From: Eustoma russellianum | Lineage: Eukaryota > Streptophyta > Magnoliopsida > Gentianales > Gentianaceae | NCBI GenBank assembly: GCA_036186865.1 | Contig: AP025054.1 | Location: 3,658,020 to 3,722,019 of the forward strand | Direction of reading: 5' to 3' | DNA: 64,000 bases | Part shown: positions 36,401-47,265 of the stretch, piece by piece | Position numbering within the stretch: position 1 is the stretch's first letter | Layout of the letters: each line of letters opens with the position of its first letter | Made by a program: the position numbers and the translations under genes | The notes under the pieces: model-generated | The model's database searches: none | The model's input: only the letters and a program-made list of their open reading frames with translations | Told to the model about the DNA's origin: nothing

Positions 36401-36569
36401 TAAGTCTCAACCAAGCAGTAGCATCCAACACAAATAAATTTACCAAAGAAACAATAACATTGACAGAGAGGTGACCGATGGAAATTCTAGTACAGTCTGC
36501 AAGCTTTCTTACCTCCGGAGGATTAGGCTCGGGCGTCTGTAGAGTATCAACAGATGGTCCTTGATTCAT
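18470..36569 (-). CDS. SAC3A: SAC3/GANP family protein, SAC3A type (TREX-2 mRNA export)
   Basis: Fourteen coding exons on the minus strand, each with GT-AG boundaries and consistent phase: 36569-36513, 34680-33835, 33423-32986, 31804-31703, 31197-31109, 30361-30208, 27209-26718, 26616-26476, 26286-26227, 25296-25166, 19943-19810, 19728-19493 and 18586-18470, preceded by 5' UTR exon sequence. (This list has thirteen coding blocks; the non-coding 5' exon makes fourteen.) The product is about 998 residues. The N-terminal third is rich in Y, S, G, Q and N and looks disordered. A central basic part holds RPNKRQRMSD. The C-terminal SAC3/GANP domain begins near RPEEVLEKALMLIQ and includes LYKCDQLKSIRQDLTVQHIR, YETHARLAIEVGD and RPTIPVSYI. 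It matches Arabidopsis SAC3A (AT2G39340) from memory. SAC3/GANP proteins scaffold TREX-2 at nuclear pores; that role here is inferred. No break was found in the coding exons. Confidence 0.9.
18757..19277. repeat. Tandem duplication of about 260 bp in the last SAC3A intron
   Basis: Unit 1 (18757-19015) and unit 2 (19016-19277) are nearly identical: both open GGGAAA(T/C)GACATTATTGG and end TTGACAGATAGCACGC. Differences are a few substitutions and short indels (for example TATATC against TATACA). The duplication is intronic and does not touch a splice site. Confidence 0.92.
20087..20129. repeat. C17-A26 homopolymer junction
   Basis: A run of 17 C (20087-20103) joined directly to 26 A (20104-20129), inside the SAC3A intron that also holds the copia element. 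On the gene strand this is T26-G17. Confidence 0.9.
20396..24970 (+). mobile_element. Degenerate Ty1/copia retrotransposon in a SAC3A intron
   Basis: Plus-strand element antisense to its host gene. A short 5' LTR remnant (20396-20480, TGTAGAAATTCAG...) matches the start of the 3' LTR at 24716. A polypurine tract (TTAAGGGGCGAT, 24704-24715) precedes the 3' LTR. The 5' LTR is truncated and no primer site is left. The 3' LTR ends at or near the LINE fragment at 24972. No target duplication could be found. Confidence 0.85.
20485..24719 (+). pseudogene. Ty1/copia gag-pol remnant
   Basis: Domains can be read in order with many frame changes and stops. Gag covers 20485-21230 (KMNGDNYLSWL, SDNSMIMSWLIRSM) and keeps part of a zinc knuckle (LCKYCSKGHPVDDYW). 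A protease region (VDSRTTYHMTNNG) lies near 21600. The integrase core covers 22195-22420 (FVHSDIWGLS, FVDDHSKVTW). Reverse transcriptase covers 23250-23960, with YVDN in place of YVDD near 23754. RNase H covers 24230-24700 (HVEIDKHFIREKIED, ADILTKHVP). The gag-pol order is that of Ty1/copia. It is not functional. Confidence 0.85.
24972..25120 (+). mobile_element. RTE LINE 3'-end copy in a SAC3A intron
   Basis: Contains GGAGGTCTCACTGGAAGCAG, TCTATCCCTTGGGACAGAGG, CCCAGACCCTAGCGATAGCT and TGCTGTCGTTGGGATATATT, and ends in a GGATGATGATGATGATGATT tail. It is one of the least decayed copies and lies against the copia 3' LTR, 46 bp from the exon at 25166. Confidence 0.75.
25297..26226. other. SAC3A intron
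   Basis: Intron between the exons at 26286-26227 and 25296-25166. Nothing further recognised. Confidence 0.5.
27210..30207. other. Large SAC3A intron with possible LTR-like insert
   Basis: A 3-kb intron. Around 28150-28760 the texture changes: a TATATACTATTTTGATCATC box, then TTGTGATCAA and AAGGTT-type repeats, resembling plant copia LTR ends. I could not find paired termini or a target duplication, so this is only a possibility. No open coding frame in the intron is convincing. Confidence 0.35.
32535..32728 (+). mobile_element. RTE LINE 3'-end copy in a SAC3A intron
   Basis: Carries GCCGGAGGTCTCACTGGAAG, TCTATCCCTTGGGATATAGG, CCTAACGATAGTTTTTGCTG and TCGTTGAGATGTACTGGG, with a GGATGATGATGATG tail. 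It aligns with 11795-11985 and 24972-25120. Confidence 0.75.
34681..36512 (-). other. First coding-region intron of SAC3A
   Basis: Lies between the exon ending at 36513 and the exon starting at 34680. No gene or clear repeat recognised in its 1.8 kb. Confidence 0.5.
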
Positions 36570-36970
36570 CTTCGTCAAATTATCATGCTGAGTTAAATAA
36601 AAACAAAGTGAAATTTTATTAATATTAGCTAGTATTAACACAAGGCATCCAAGGTAGAAAACTGAAATTGAAAAACCCCAGATTTTCTTACCTTCAGATG
36701 ACAAAACCTGAGGCGATTGCAAACCGTCAGTAGCTCCTTTGTGTCATGCGAAAAAAAAGTAAACTGAGGAAGAAGAAGAAGAAGAAGAAAAATAGGCAAA
36801 ATATCAACGATTAACAAAAGGCTGAAATCTGAAAAAGATGATATATAATTTTATCCGGCGAACTGCACCGACGCCGCAGATGAGGGATGAAGTTGAGGAA
36901 GGAAGAGAGATGTGAAATTTGGAGGAGATCAATTACTACGTCGTCGGACGGCGATGTACGAACGGTAGTG
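36513..36970 (-). promoter_or_regulatory. 5' leader region and start of SAC3A, with a tiny upstream ORF
   Basis: The exon with the start codon (36587-36513) has its main ATG at 36569. It also has an upstream ATG at 36586 that gives Met-Ile-Ile-stop before the main start. A further 5' UTR exon is likely at 36763-36692, preceded by a CTTCTTCTTC polypyrimidine tract and followed by GTAAGA. The promoter should lie above about 36850. Confidence 0.5.
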
Positions 36971-37224
36971 ATATACACAATGTAATTTCGCTTGATTATT
37001 GCAAATATCTATAGTTATAGGGCGTGTGTGTCTATATATATATAATTTATGAATACCTTGTATTTGTATTTTGACTTTATTTATTTATTCGGTTTTCAGT
37101 ATCCTTCTTTGGTTCTCTTTATTGATTTTTTAATGTTGTATTTATTGAATTTAAAAGAAAATATCGCATTTTTTATCATAACTTTCTATCTTCATTAATA
37201 TAATTCACACACATGTTAATGAGA

Positions 37225-37389
37225 AAGGTTTCAGTGACGCGAGGGAGAGGTACGTTTTACACGCTGCCAATCAATAGGAGACATGTGTGAAATGTGGATA
37301 GTTTTCTTTTTCTTTTCACTTTTGCCACGTGTCTCTCCTGATTACCCGCGTGTAAAACATTCTCCCTCCCACGCGTCACCGAAACCCTT
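37225..37389. mobile_element. Long-TIR MITE
   Basis: A 165-bp element made almost wholly of an inverted repeat. AAGGTTTCAGTGACGCG and ACGTTTTACACGC on the left mirror GCGTGTAAAACATTCTCC and CACGCGTCACCGAAACCCTT on the right. The arms also pair GGAGACATGTG with CACGTGTCTC. The centre is a T-rich loop. It lies about 250 bp upstream of the SAC3A leader. Confidence 0.75.
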
Positions 37390-37769
37390 GTGCATATTAA
37401 TTTAGTAAACTTTAATCATGTTATTACATGGAATAGATGATATGGTTGACAATATGTAAAACATATGGCATACTATATCAAAAGCGAATAATAGTCGTTC
37501 GCACCAACTTCTACCATATAATCATGCCATAATAAATAAAATTATGTCATGTATAATTTTGTTTCATATACTATATTCGTTTAATACACATTATATGATC
37601 GTATATTCTAATGGGAAATGGAGTGTGTGAACATGTCATAGAATCTTTAGTTCAAATTTGTGATTTGGGAAAAGGCAAAAATATATATATAGTAGTTTTG
37701 ATTGGAAAATCCATTTTTATCACATGTTTAGAATAAAACTCACATTTAAACAACGCAGTTTTAACAAAA

Positions 37770-37895
37770 TCATATTATGCGGCATAACACGATTTTGACA
37801 AAACCGTCTCGTGCCATACTAGCTTTTGGCATAAGATGGTTTTGTCAAAACCATCTTGCACTAAACGGTTTTGACATAACTATCTTATGTCACAC
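37770..37895. repeat. Short degenerate inverted/direct repeats (GGTTTTGTCAAAACC)
   Basis: Four to five overlapping units of about 28 bp built on GGCATAA, CGATTTTGACAAAACCGTC and GGTTTTGTCAAAACCATC. They stand just before a TATATAAACTCC box at 37911 and may be the promoter side of a decayed mobile element. Confidence 0.55.
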
Positions 37896-37910
37896 TACAA
37901 TTAGCTATAT

Positions 37911-39600
37911 AAACTCCTCGTTTTCAATTCAAATTTTTTTTATCATTCTAAAATGCAACGAAATTCTACCGAAATCTACGCACAATATAAACACACATAT
38001 GAAGATAGGCTCGAGGTTACTCTCCTTAGCTATTTATTATTGTAGTTTATTTATTACTTAATTATTGTAATTTATACATGTTAACTAGCAATTAATTATT
38101 TTTATTACATGGATGTATATTAGTATTTAATTATTGTCAACTAATTGTTCTAATTGCATGAACGTATATTGGTATTTAATTATATTTATTTACTTGTTTC
38201 GATTATGTGAACCAATATTAGCATTTAATTAATATCAATTAATTGCTTTGATTGCATGAATGTATATTAGTATTTAATTATTGTTATTTGCGTGTGTTTG
38301 ATTGCATGAAAATGTGATTTATTTAATTTAGATTAATTATTTATTTTGTTATGCAATGCATTTATGTATGTATTTCGTTTAACTTATGTTAATTACATAT
38401 TTAAATTTAGTTGAGACGTTTTTTTGCTAATAGTTGTGGTGTTGTTGATGACTTTATGCCAAATATAGAGGATTTGTTGATGTTTCATGGCGAACATAGG
38501 ACTTTCTACCTTAAGAGTAGTAGGTACAACATGTCGGATGTGCAAAAGATAGTAGCCTTCTATAGTTATCCGATCGTCTCGGGTAATTGAATGGTGTACA
38601 TAAACATGTGGAGCTATGTAGAGTGTTATAGTATAGTAAGGTTAAGATGGATAAAGGTTTCATCACCGCATTCATGCGAGGTGGCGAGTAGGATGAACAT
38701 TTAACATGCGCAGACACACGTCATGTTCGTACACCAGTTGGAGGAGTGAGACTAGCGGACCGAGAAGGCTATGCACTGGTTTGGCATACAGGCGGATGAC
38801 TCAGCATACATGCAGTGATAAAAACCTTGGACACTCACAACGATTGCTCGACCTCGTACGGAGCGTGCATGCAACGATGGTTTCTGTGGTTCCGCATCTC
38901 ATCTCATGCACCTGATGTGTATACATCTTTAATTTCATTTAAATGTATAATTGTTAGTTAAATATGTACTGATGTTTATATATTTAAATTATATGCACAT
39001 CGTGCTACTAAGATATACCATAATGTGACAACGATCATAGACGAGACGTACATGGAGATTGCATCGGTTTAGCTCACGGTTGAAGGAGTCGGACATCCTC
39101 TGTTGTATAGACCTTCAGTTACATCCATCTAGTAGACTTTTGATACATATTGCCATGTCTTAGCGGGAGGGTTTGTCGTCGGCACACATATATGCTGGAA
39201 GGTCGCAGCCTGTCGATGCATATGTTTCATAGACGGATGGTTCTTTCAGGCATGCGTACGCAAGAGGATGGTCGTAACTGTACAAGTCCTTTCAGACATC
39301 ATCCGTCAATGACAGATATGCATTTGGTCAGAATGACATATTTGACATGGACCATCTCTTTCCTCCCACTCTCGATGACACCCAGTTTGGTAGACACCTA
39401 GATCAGTATTTAGAGCAAGCAGAGACACAGCTACATATAGCGTCTCATAGGGTTAATCTGTCGCCACCATATTCACAGTTAGTCTAACTGACAGAAGATC
39501 TAGGTCCGTCCAGAATTAGTACAATTGCCAATCGCCTAGACGTGGAAAGCATTGTGGTACCAGTGGATACCTCCGAGATGTATACTTTATTGTAAGGTGT
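37911..39600 (+). pseudogene. Decayed coding remnant, unassigned (possible plant mobile-domain gene)
   Basis: After a TATA-like box there are plus-strand stretches that look once coding but switch frame and carry stops: 38401-38585 (SCGVVDDFMPNIEDLLMFHG then MSDVQKIVAFYSY), 38650-38930 (MDKGFITAFMRGG), 39000-39200 and 39480-39595 (DLGPSRISTIANRL). GC content is higher than in the surroundings. The layout loosely recalls plant mobile-domain (MAIN-like) genes carried by transposons, but I cannot place a defining motif, so the identity is open. Confidence 0.25.
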
Positions 39601-40100
39601 CTAACATACATTTGTACACTTTTGATTCATTCTTATTTTAAGTTACTTTATTATAGTTTTACTTGTTCGTATTTGCGCTGCTTTACCTTCAAAATGATCC
39701 GCGACCTCAAGATCATAAAACAACAAACTTACCAGTTGATTCAAAGCATGTCCTCACACTATAGATGAAGTCTTAAAAGCAAATTGTAAAAGCCATCAAC
39801 CAAGACTTTACTTTCTATTTGATTTTTGCAACTTTTTTCTCCTATGTAATCTTGCAACCTGCCATCTACAGTCTATTAAGTGAGATCAACACCATTTTAT
39901 TAAAATTCTACCAAATTTAAATGACATGGGCACACTTTGTTATAAAATGAGATTAGAACAGAGTTAAAAGATCCTGTTGCTCCTGCTGCGATTATACCAA
40001 TGTGAACCTACGTATGATCTTGATATTGGCCCGTTGAGATGTCATCACTCTACAGTAAGTGTAATACACAAGTGACAAAAACTCGATTAAAGATGGAATC
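39601..40100. other. Intergenic DNA
   Basis: Nothing recognised. Confidence 0.4.
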
Positions 40101-40446
40101 CAGAGTATGATGGTTGCTCTCAGTTCCGATTCATGTGTCATTTCACTCACAACTGGGAAACAAGATTCATCCAGACCATGTCATGAGTCAAGTTCAAAAC
40201 CGCTGTCCTAACAACCCAGAGTATGATGGTTGCTCGTCAGTTCCGATTCATGTGTCATTTCAGTCACAGCTGGGAAACAAGATTCATCCAGGCCATGTCA
40301 TGAGTCAAGTTCAAAACCGCTGTCCAAATAACCCAGAGGATGATGGTTGCTCGTCAGTTCCGATTCATGTGTCAATTCAGTCACAGCTGGGAAACAAGAT
40401 TCATCCAGACCATGTCATGAGTCAAAACCGCTGTCCATATAACCCG
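40101..40446 (+). repeat. Three-unit tandem repeat, about 116 bp per unit
   Basis: Units start at 40101, 40217 and 40334 with CAGAG(T/G)ATGATGGTTGCTC. Each unit contains AGTTCCGATTCATGTGTCA and GGGAAACAAGATTCATCCAG. One plus-strand frame stays open through all three (each unit giving SVPIHVS.QSQLGNKIHP), but unit lengths of 116 and 117 change phase, and the frame depends on small indels. There is no other sign of a gene. Confidence 0.9.
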
Positions 40447-41576
40447 TATGCAAGGCACTAAGGAGTTATGGCATAAACAAGTTCAGATGCGCGATCCGGA
40501 TAACCTGTATGCTAGACGCTGAGCATTTATGGCATAAAAAGTTCCCCAAAAAACATGCTAATAAGCAATTTTCGTTATTCAGCATCCAGAAGACAGGAAC
40601 CAGAAAGATATTATAAGCATTTTCACCTTCATCTCACTTGTGATTTATTTCCTTGTGTACGTGAAGTGATCCCTTTTAACACAAGTCCATTCCCCAGCTC
40701 ATCATCAATCTTCTCCTTCATGGATCCATCTATTTTTCCAACAAGAATGAAATGAGATAGATTATTGATCTCCTGCTCACTAGAAATGGCATATACCATC
40801 TATTTGCAGGAAAAAAAAACCCTCAAACACGTTATCAAGAATCGCAGTAAGCCAACAGTAGATCCCCAGATCTTCCAATTGGTGTCTGGTAAAAGGAAAT
40901 TTCTTCTACAAGAATATGGGCTCGTAGCATCAGTTGCACCTCATGATCCCTGCTACCTACGAGAACAGAAAACTTAATACTCCAGTGACATATCTGATGC
41001 AAGCTTTCTCCCACATTCTCCCTTCCAGAAAATTATGCAGGCTTCCCAGTCTCTGAGGAAGCGAGAACCGTTCATTAACTAATCAAGAGCTTCAGGATAG
41101 TAGCCTCAGTCAACTGCATAGAATTGTGTCACCGCATCAAAGTGATGAAAACGATTTAAGTTGTTATCACATTTTATTTGTTTGATGAGTCCCCCACAAG
41201 AATCTTGAATGTAACATAGATCCTTTTGCCAGTTGTAGTTATCAGAAAGAATCTTAATCATGCCAAACCAATAACAACATGAACAGCTATAAGCCTATTA
41301 TAATTTTCCTCTTGTCAGTTCCGCAAGTCCTGTTAAACTTTAAACAGTTCATAATAAAAACATCATACTCCAGTATCCACCAGCACCACAATATATCTTT
41401 GGCAAGGCAATGATCCAATTCTGATAACCAGGAGAAACTGATCGGATACCGACACCTGCATATTTTCAAGACCAAATGACCTTTAATAATAAAGAACTTA
41501 ACATCCCGATTTCAGAAAACTAGGAGCATAACGTTTTCTGTCACTGTAGATCCTCAAACTGTCAGTCATGTATTTC
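40447..41576. other. Short duplication and likely 3' UTR of the adjacent gene
   Basis: 40430-40490 and 40490-40550 are a weaker direct repeat (CCGTATGC...TTATGGCATAAA). The part next to 41577 should be the 3' UTR of the minus-strand gene. No coding frame with recognised homology. Confidence 0.35.
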
Positions 41577-44500
41577 TCAATAGTTCGGTCGTCTAGGAGC
41601 AGCAGCAGGTCGATTCTTAATCCGCCCCTCAAACTCCCTGTCTCCCATGTTTCTACCTGCATACGCTGTATCACTATCAAGGTAAAATCTGAAAGACCTA
41701 GGACCATCATTTCCATGGAAACGCACATTGTCGCTGTCACCACTGTAAGATGACCTAAAAGAACGAGTAAAGCCTCGTCTCTCACCATACTTCCTTCGCT
41801 CATCGCCACTTCCCTCACCATTGAATTCATGGAAACCATCGGAACGAGGACGGCCAAAAAACTCATCACCTTCCCTGAATCGAGGTTCCAGGACATCAAA
41901 CCTCCTAGGGCTTCTACTGAACACACGATCAGATGGACTTCTTCTAGAGTTAAAAGGTCTAGGGTGGCCATGCTCACTTCCAGACTCTACATCCATCATG
42001 TTATTACTAGGCCGGCCCACATAGGATGGAGAGCCACGCCTTCTAGCAACAACTGGTTCAGCAAAACAAGGACGATCAGGCGGTGACCTCATTCTATCTG
42101 CTCCATACATAGCTGCTGACCTGCGCTGAGTTATTTTTGGATGTCCTTTAAATCGGTCAGGACTTCTCCTGCGAGGAGACCATGATGCAGGGGAGCGAGC
42201 TCGAGATCCAACAGGAGATTTTGATCGAACTCTAGGGAAAAACCTGCGGTGACCTCTGGAGAAGTCCCTTGTCCCTCGGACAAATTGGCTATCTGTCCCT
42301 TCATAGCCTGAATTTGGACGACTATAGGAAGATTCAATAACATCATCATGTAAACCACCTGCAAATTTCTCATCACGACGAGGTCCAACAAAGTCAGCTC
42401 CATGCACACCACTATCATGTCGACCTGGACTTGCCCTTCTCTGAACTTTATGAGGCATTTGCATATTTATAGTTGGAGGACAATCTTGGCCTCCGGAAGA
42501 TAACCTCCTCGGGAAAGAATGGCGAAATGAGGGCAAATCTTTCATGGGCTTTCTCTCTCTACTAATATTCAGATTACTGCCACTTGGTGCATTACCATAT
42601 TTACAAGGTTCAACTTCCAAATCATGATAGGCAGTAGAACATTTCTCTCGGTTGACACGACATGGATCAGTGGAATTTTTCCCAGGCAAGTCACGTTCGA
42701 CATCCCATTCACCCTGCGGACTGTCCAGGCGACCAGAAAACCTTCCTCTCCCCCTCATATAGCTCATTCTTGAGTTCCTGAAAGGCTGTTCTTGAATTCT
42801 GTGCCGTATGAATCCACTGCGACCATCCATCCCAATTTCCTCTCTGTTGAAAAAAAAAAATTAAAAGTATGAGTACAAAATACTAAAATAACATAAGTAT
42901 ACATAGGAAACATCAGATCATTGAAACAGAATGAGCAGACAAACAAAAATATTTTGGTGCGTCAAGTTCAGAGTACCTCTCTCTGCCACTTTTGGATAGG
43001 AAAGAACTACCCTGGAAAGGCTTTGTCTCAAAGGCAGAGGTTGCAGAAGAGCGAGGTAAATTAATAATACGGCTTTTATTGCCTCCGCTGGTGGACTCTT
43101 TACAAACACCATCCTCCTTAACATTCGCATCTACTTTGGAAAGAGATGAATGAAACATGTCACCCACGCCAGCTAAATGAGCATTCTCGTCTGTAGCCTC
43201 AACCATGGTTTCCACAATCCTATCACATGAACTAGTCAGTTCATCGCATGCTATACCTTTTGCCTCACCATCTTGAACGAATTCCCCTCCAGATTGATCC
43301 CGGAGTTTTCTTTGATTAGTAGCAACTAACAGATTATCATTGGCTGCAACTAGAGCACTTGCATCAGTTGACAATTTCGGTAAAGTACTCTGTTTCTTGG
43401 TAGACTGTCCATCAATTTCAGTTGAAACTTTGTCGACATGCTCTTGAATATTATCAACAGTTTTATCATCCTGGTTCACGGATTTGCCATCTTTCCTGTT
43501 ACTTCCCATGCCACCATCAACGGAAACAGAAGGATTAGCATCAGAAATGACACGCTTGACACTCTCTTTTCCCACTATCTCAGCATTAGCATCTCCCACT
43601 GGTATAGGCACTAGAGCTTCTCGAACCTCTCCATCTTCAAAATCATCATCTTCTCTTGCAAAAATGGTTCTGGTGTCCAATGGGACAGAAACATCTGATT
43701 CACAATCGGAACCATACTCATATTCCATTGTCTCAGCAAGAATGTTTATTTTTTCGTCCTCACTTGCAGATCCTTCGCCACTCACACGGAGATCAGGATA
43801 AGTTTTGCCTACTTTCGACTGGCTACTTCCTAAATTATTTGAAATTTTGGCGTCAGCCTTCAGAGTAACGATCTCATGACCAGACACTTTAGCTTCTCCG
43901 CACTTCTGTATGGGTTCATGAACTACTGCAGCAGCTTGAACGGGGTTACAACGATTTGGCTGAGTTTCATTAGCATGAAAACGATTTTCAGATTGTTTTG
44001 ATGTTCCGAAACTTGTAAAGAGCTCGGAAGAAGTTGCCATGCTTGACAGGGCAGACTTATGGGGAGACAGGGGCATTGATAATCCAGAAGAAGAGCCACA
44101 GTTCTCAAGACGCTTAACTTTCAGAAATCCATGTAATGCAACATCATCTACCCGTGTCGATCCATGACCAACATCCATAACCAGTTCCTCTTTAAGTGTC
44201 TTTTGGCCAGACAACTTTTCTGGGATGCCAACAGAAAAACTCGCTGATTCTGTGTCAGCCGTCTCAATATGTTCTCTTTTGACAGAAGTAACAAGCCCCA
44301 CTGGACAACTAGTAGATGTAACACTAGTCATTTCGGAATTGTCTTCAATTGGTTCTGACTTGATTATTCTACAAGAAGAAGAGTCCATGTCTGCTGTAGA
44401 TGTTGCAGCATTTGGTAGACTTGAGGTTAAAAGAACCTTCCTGCACGCTAATTCAGTAGATAAACCTAAACCCACTTCCATCTCCTGGGAAGACACGCCA

Positions 44501-45647
44501 AGAGTAAGACGAAGGGAATCTTCCGACCCATGGTTACCCCTTACTGAGGCAACCAGACAACCAGAAGGTCTTGGTACGTGTTTATCTGCACTCATCAGCT
44601 GCTTCCCTTTATTATTGGAAGTACACTCTGGATCAGTAGAGTTGAAAAATTGCAGAATCTCATTCGGGTTACTTGTTGAACATGATGCATTATTAGAAGC
44701 GACAGCCGTAGCATCACCAGCAGAGCCATCCCAAGAATCCATTATCGTATTCAAATCCCAGGTAAATTTATTTGTGGACAAATCATTGCTATCATTACCC
44801 AAGTCGGTATCAATACTCTTCTGTTCCATCACAGGCATTCCTTCAGTGAGCGAATAAGACAGCAGCGAACTATCCGACCTACCATGGACTGGAGAACTAC
44901 CCTCACTCTGTTGTACCATACCCTGCATAAAAGTTTATTTTAGTCGTAATAACAACTCACTACTGCAGACCCTCTACAAAGCCTTAGCATACAGTCCACC
45001 TGCTCATTGAGAATCTTCCTCTCAGCCACAGGAGAACCTACATTGTTCGACAGAACTTCTTTGCTTGCAGCTTTTTCAGTTGACAAAAGCTTCTTCTTGC
45101 CCTCCAACTTACACAGAGGGCCGACTTCTGGAGGTCGCAATCCATCCAAAGGATACAAATTTTACATGTCAAATTTCAGTAGAGCATCAAGCGAAAAGTA
45201 TCTTTAGTTTTAAAAGGGGATTCTCTTTCTCACCTGACATACCTGATGAATTCTCTGGGGCATCACCACTCAAAAGCTTTTTATCTGAGTCAGTAACATG
45301 TTTAATCTTCAAATCCAACGCAGCTCCTCTGTCAACCAATTCTGAACCAGATCCTTCGCAGTCCATACCTTCTGATCCATGTTCACCTTCTTTCTTCACA
45401 GAAGGTACAGGAATCTTGAGATCTGATACTGATTCTTCTTTCATCAAATCTGAACAAGATTCCTCTATCTTCTTTACATCGTTGGTTTCCTTGCAAGGCG
45501 AAGATTGAGATTCTTGGCGGGGAGGCGATGGAGGCGGAACCAACAACAGCCTCCTCTTCTTAAGAGGAATGCCTGGAGAAACATTAAGCAAGGACCAAGA
45601 GAGGACCTCAGGCTGCAAAATAGTGGATTTTCATCAGTAATGGAATC

Positions 45648-45685
<38 letters not shown>

Positions 45686-45753
45686 ATCGTTTAAACTTCA
45701 ACAAACGAAATCACAACTTAGTCAAACACCTCTTCATTTCCTGTAACAGGCAT
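41577..45753 (-). CDS. Large disordered nuclear protein with RS-like C-terminus, function unknown
   Basis: Five coding exons on the minus strand: 45753-45730 (MPVTGNEE), 45612-45243 (or 45234), 45127-45000, 44922-42977 and 42843-41577, with phases that agree. The product is about 1,244 residues (1,247 with the alternative donor). After the start comes a basic patch (IPLKKRRLLLVPPPSPP), then an acidic and serine-rich middle with WDLNTIMDSWDG and LRLTLG, two short conserved-looking motifs. The last exon is rich in R, S, P and G with repeated RSPS, RRRSPDRF and SRSP dipeptides, ending RPAAAPRRPNY. This resembles a plant-only family that begins MPVSGNEE, known to me only as uncharacterised. Composition suggests a nuclear RNA- or chromatin-associated protein (inference). 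Confidence 0.8.
45650..45682. repeat. A33 run in intron 1 of the RS-like gene
   Basis: 33 consecutive A on the plus strand, T33 in the sense of the gene. It lies in the short intron (45729-45613) about 40 bp upstream of its acceptor. Confidence 0.9.
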
Positions 45754-46700
45754 GATGGCAAAAGCTGATCAAATCTTCTATCTACCAGCTAATTTTCTGC
45801 ACAACCAAGACCTGAAGAACATCATAGGCAGTTCAATAAGTCTCCACACCTAAAATATAACATGTGCTGGTTCATGGCTGCAATATGTAACCATTTTCTG
45901 GAAAGGAGAAGTACAAATGTATCATCATCTAAAAGGTCCAACCAAAAGTTAAGAGTCAACAATAGACCTCAAAAGAACAATTCTTTCTGCCCTATAAAAT
46001 AAACTGAAATTCCCAAATTTGAGGGCACGCATTAAAGTTACACAGCCAGAAAAAAGGAGCTGCTATCCCATTCAAAAACCAAATTAAACAAAGCAATGGC
46101 CCCCAAACTTTCCTAGCCGATTTAGACAAATCCTGCTTCTGATTCCCAACAAGAAGCGCGGGCGACAGAAATTGACGGTGGATCGTAAGCGAAATTTAGA
46201 TTCAACAAAGAAGAATCAAATTTAGGGCTTCAACATCTTCTACACTCACCAGATAAATCATTCTACGAAAACCCACAATGATGCGTAAAGGGTACGCTGC
46301 CAATTATACCAAATAATTTCTAAACTAATAAAGGTCAAATCTCTATCGCAATCCACCAACCAAATAAATTATTCTCTTCAACAATATTCAAATCAGCGAA
46401 CAAACACCAACAGTACTCGAAGAACTCTCAACAAATCATACCCTTTAGCTTCTTCTCGATTTAATGAAACAAATTCCTTAAACTTCGTCGGCCAAATCCA
46501 ACAAAAATTTCCAGTTCACCAATCAAATTGGCAGTACTGACCCAGATTTTGAATAAGTCGTTTGTAGATTTTTTTCAACACCAGAAGCAATACAAAACAT
46601 GAAACCTGAAGGAGGAATAAAATCGTACTTACAGCAAAGGAAATCCTTTCCTTCTTGAAAAGCTAGTTATTGCTGTGAAAGAAAGAAGGAAATAGAAGGA
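45754..46700 (-). promoter_or_regulatory. 5' UTR exons, leader intron and promoter side of the RS-like gene
   Basis: The start exon is preceded by a plausible acceptor (TTGGTTGTGCAG at about 45797), so the leader is split. A matching donor (GCT|GTAAGTACG) lies at about 46633, leaving a leader intron of about 830 bp. Transcription probably starts near 46690. Confidence 0.5.
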
Positions 46701-46959
46701 ATGGTGTGGTTTCCAAGCTGTTTACTTCTCTTTTTCATCGTTGACTGTTAGATTGTGAATCATTATTTGGGGTTCTGATATTTGTGAATTTATTATTACT
46801 TCAATTATTCAAACTTTCTTTTACTTTTACCGTTGCACAGCTGCTGCAATTACTGCTGCTATGATATTGTTTTTCCCGTGAAATTATTATTTTACTGTTT
46901 TCCTCCTGCACGGTTGCACCGTGTATTATTTCATGCGGAGGAAATGTCTGAGTTTGGAG

Positions 46960-47265
46960 TAGTGCTTTAAACGAAGCGAACGAGCCGAGCATTACGTTGT
47001 TCAAGCTCTGTTCATTTAGCTTAGCGAGCGAGTCGAGCTTGTTCGTTTATTTAAAGGAACATATTTACTTGTTCAAGCTTGGTTCGTTTAACTCACGAAC
47101 AACGTTAACGAGTCGAACATCTTAAACGAACGGTGTCACTTACCGAGCTCGAACAAAAAAAGGTGTTCAAGCTCTGTTCATTAACCTTTTATCCGAGCCG
47201 AGCTCAAACTCGAGCTCGAACAAACGAGTCAAACAACCGAACAGATTGGTTCATTTACAGCCCTA
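46960..47265. mobile_element. hAT-type MITE with GAGCCGAAC repeats, copy 2, exact 8-bp TSD
   Basis: A 306-bp element flanked by GTTTGGAG at 46952-46959 and 47266-47273. Its ends TAGTGCTTTAAACGA and (reversed) TAGGGCTGTAAATGAACC form the terminal inverted repeat. The interior is the same GTTCGTTTA/AACGAAC mosaic as at 11346-11656. The 8-bp duplication points to hAT. Confidence 0.9.

Noticed and set aside
40101..40446. A CRISPR-like array
   Set aside because: Only three long units with no spacers, in a plant genome: an ordinary tandem repeat.
44225..44857. 210-codon plus-strand frame
   Set aside because: It is antisense to the large exon of the RS-like gene, which has consistent splicing and composition.
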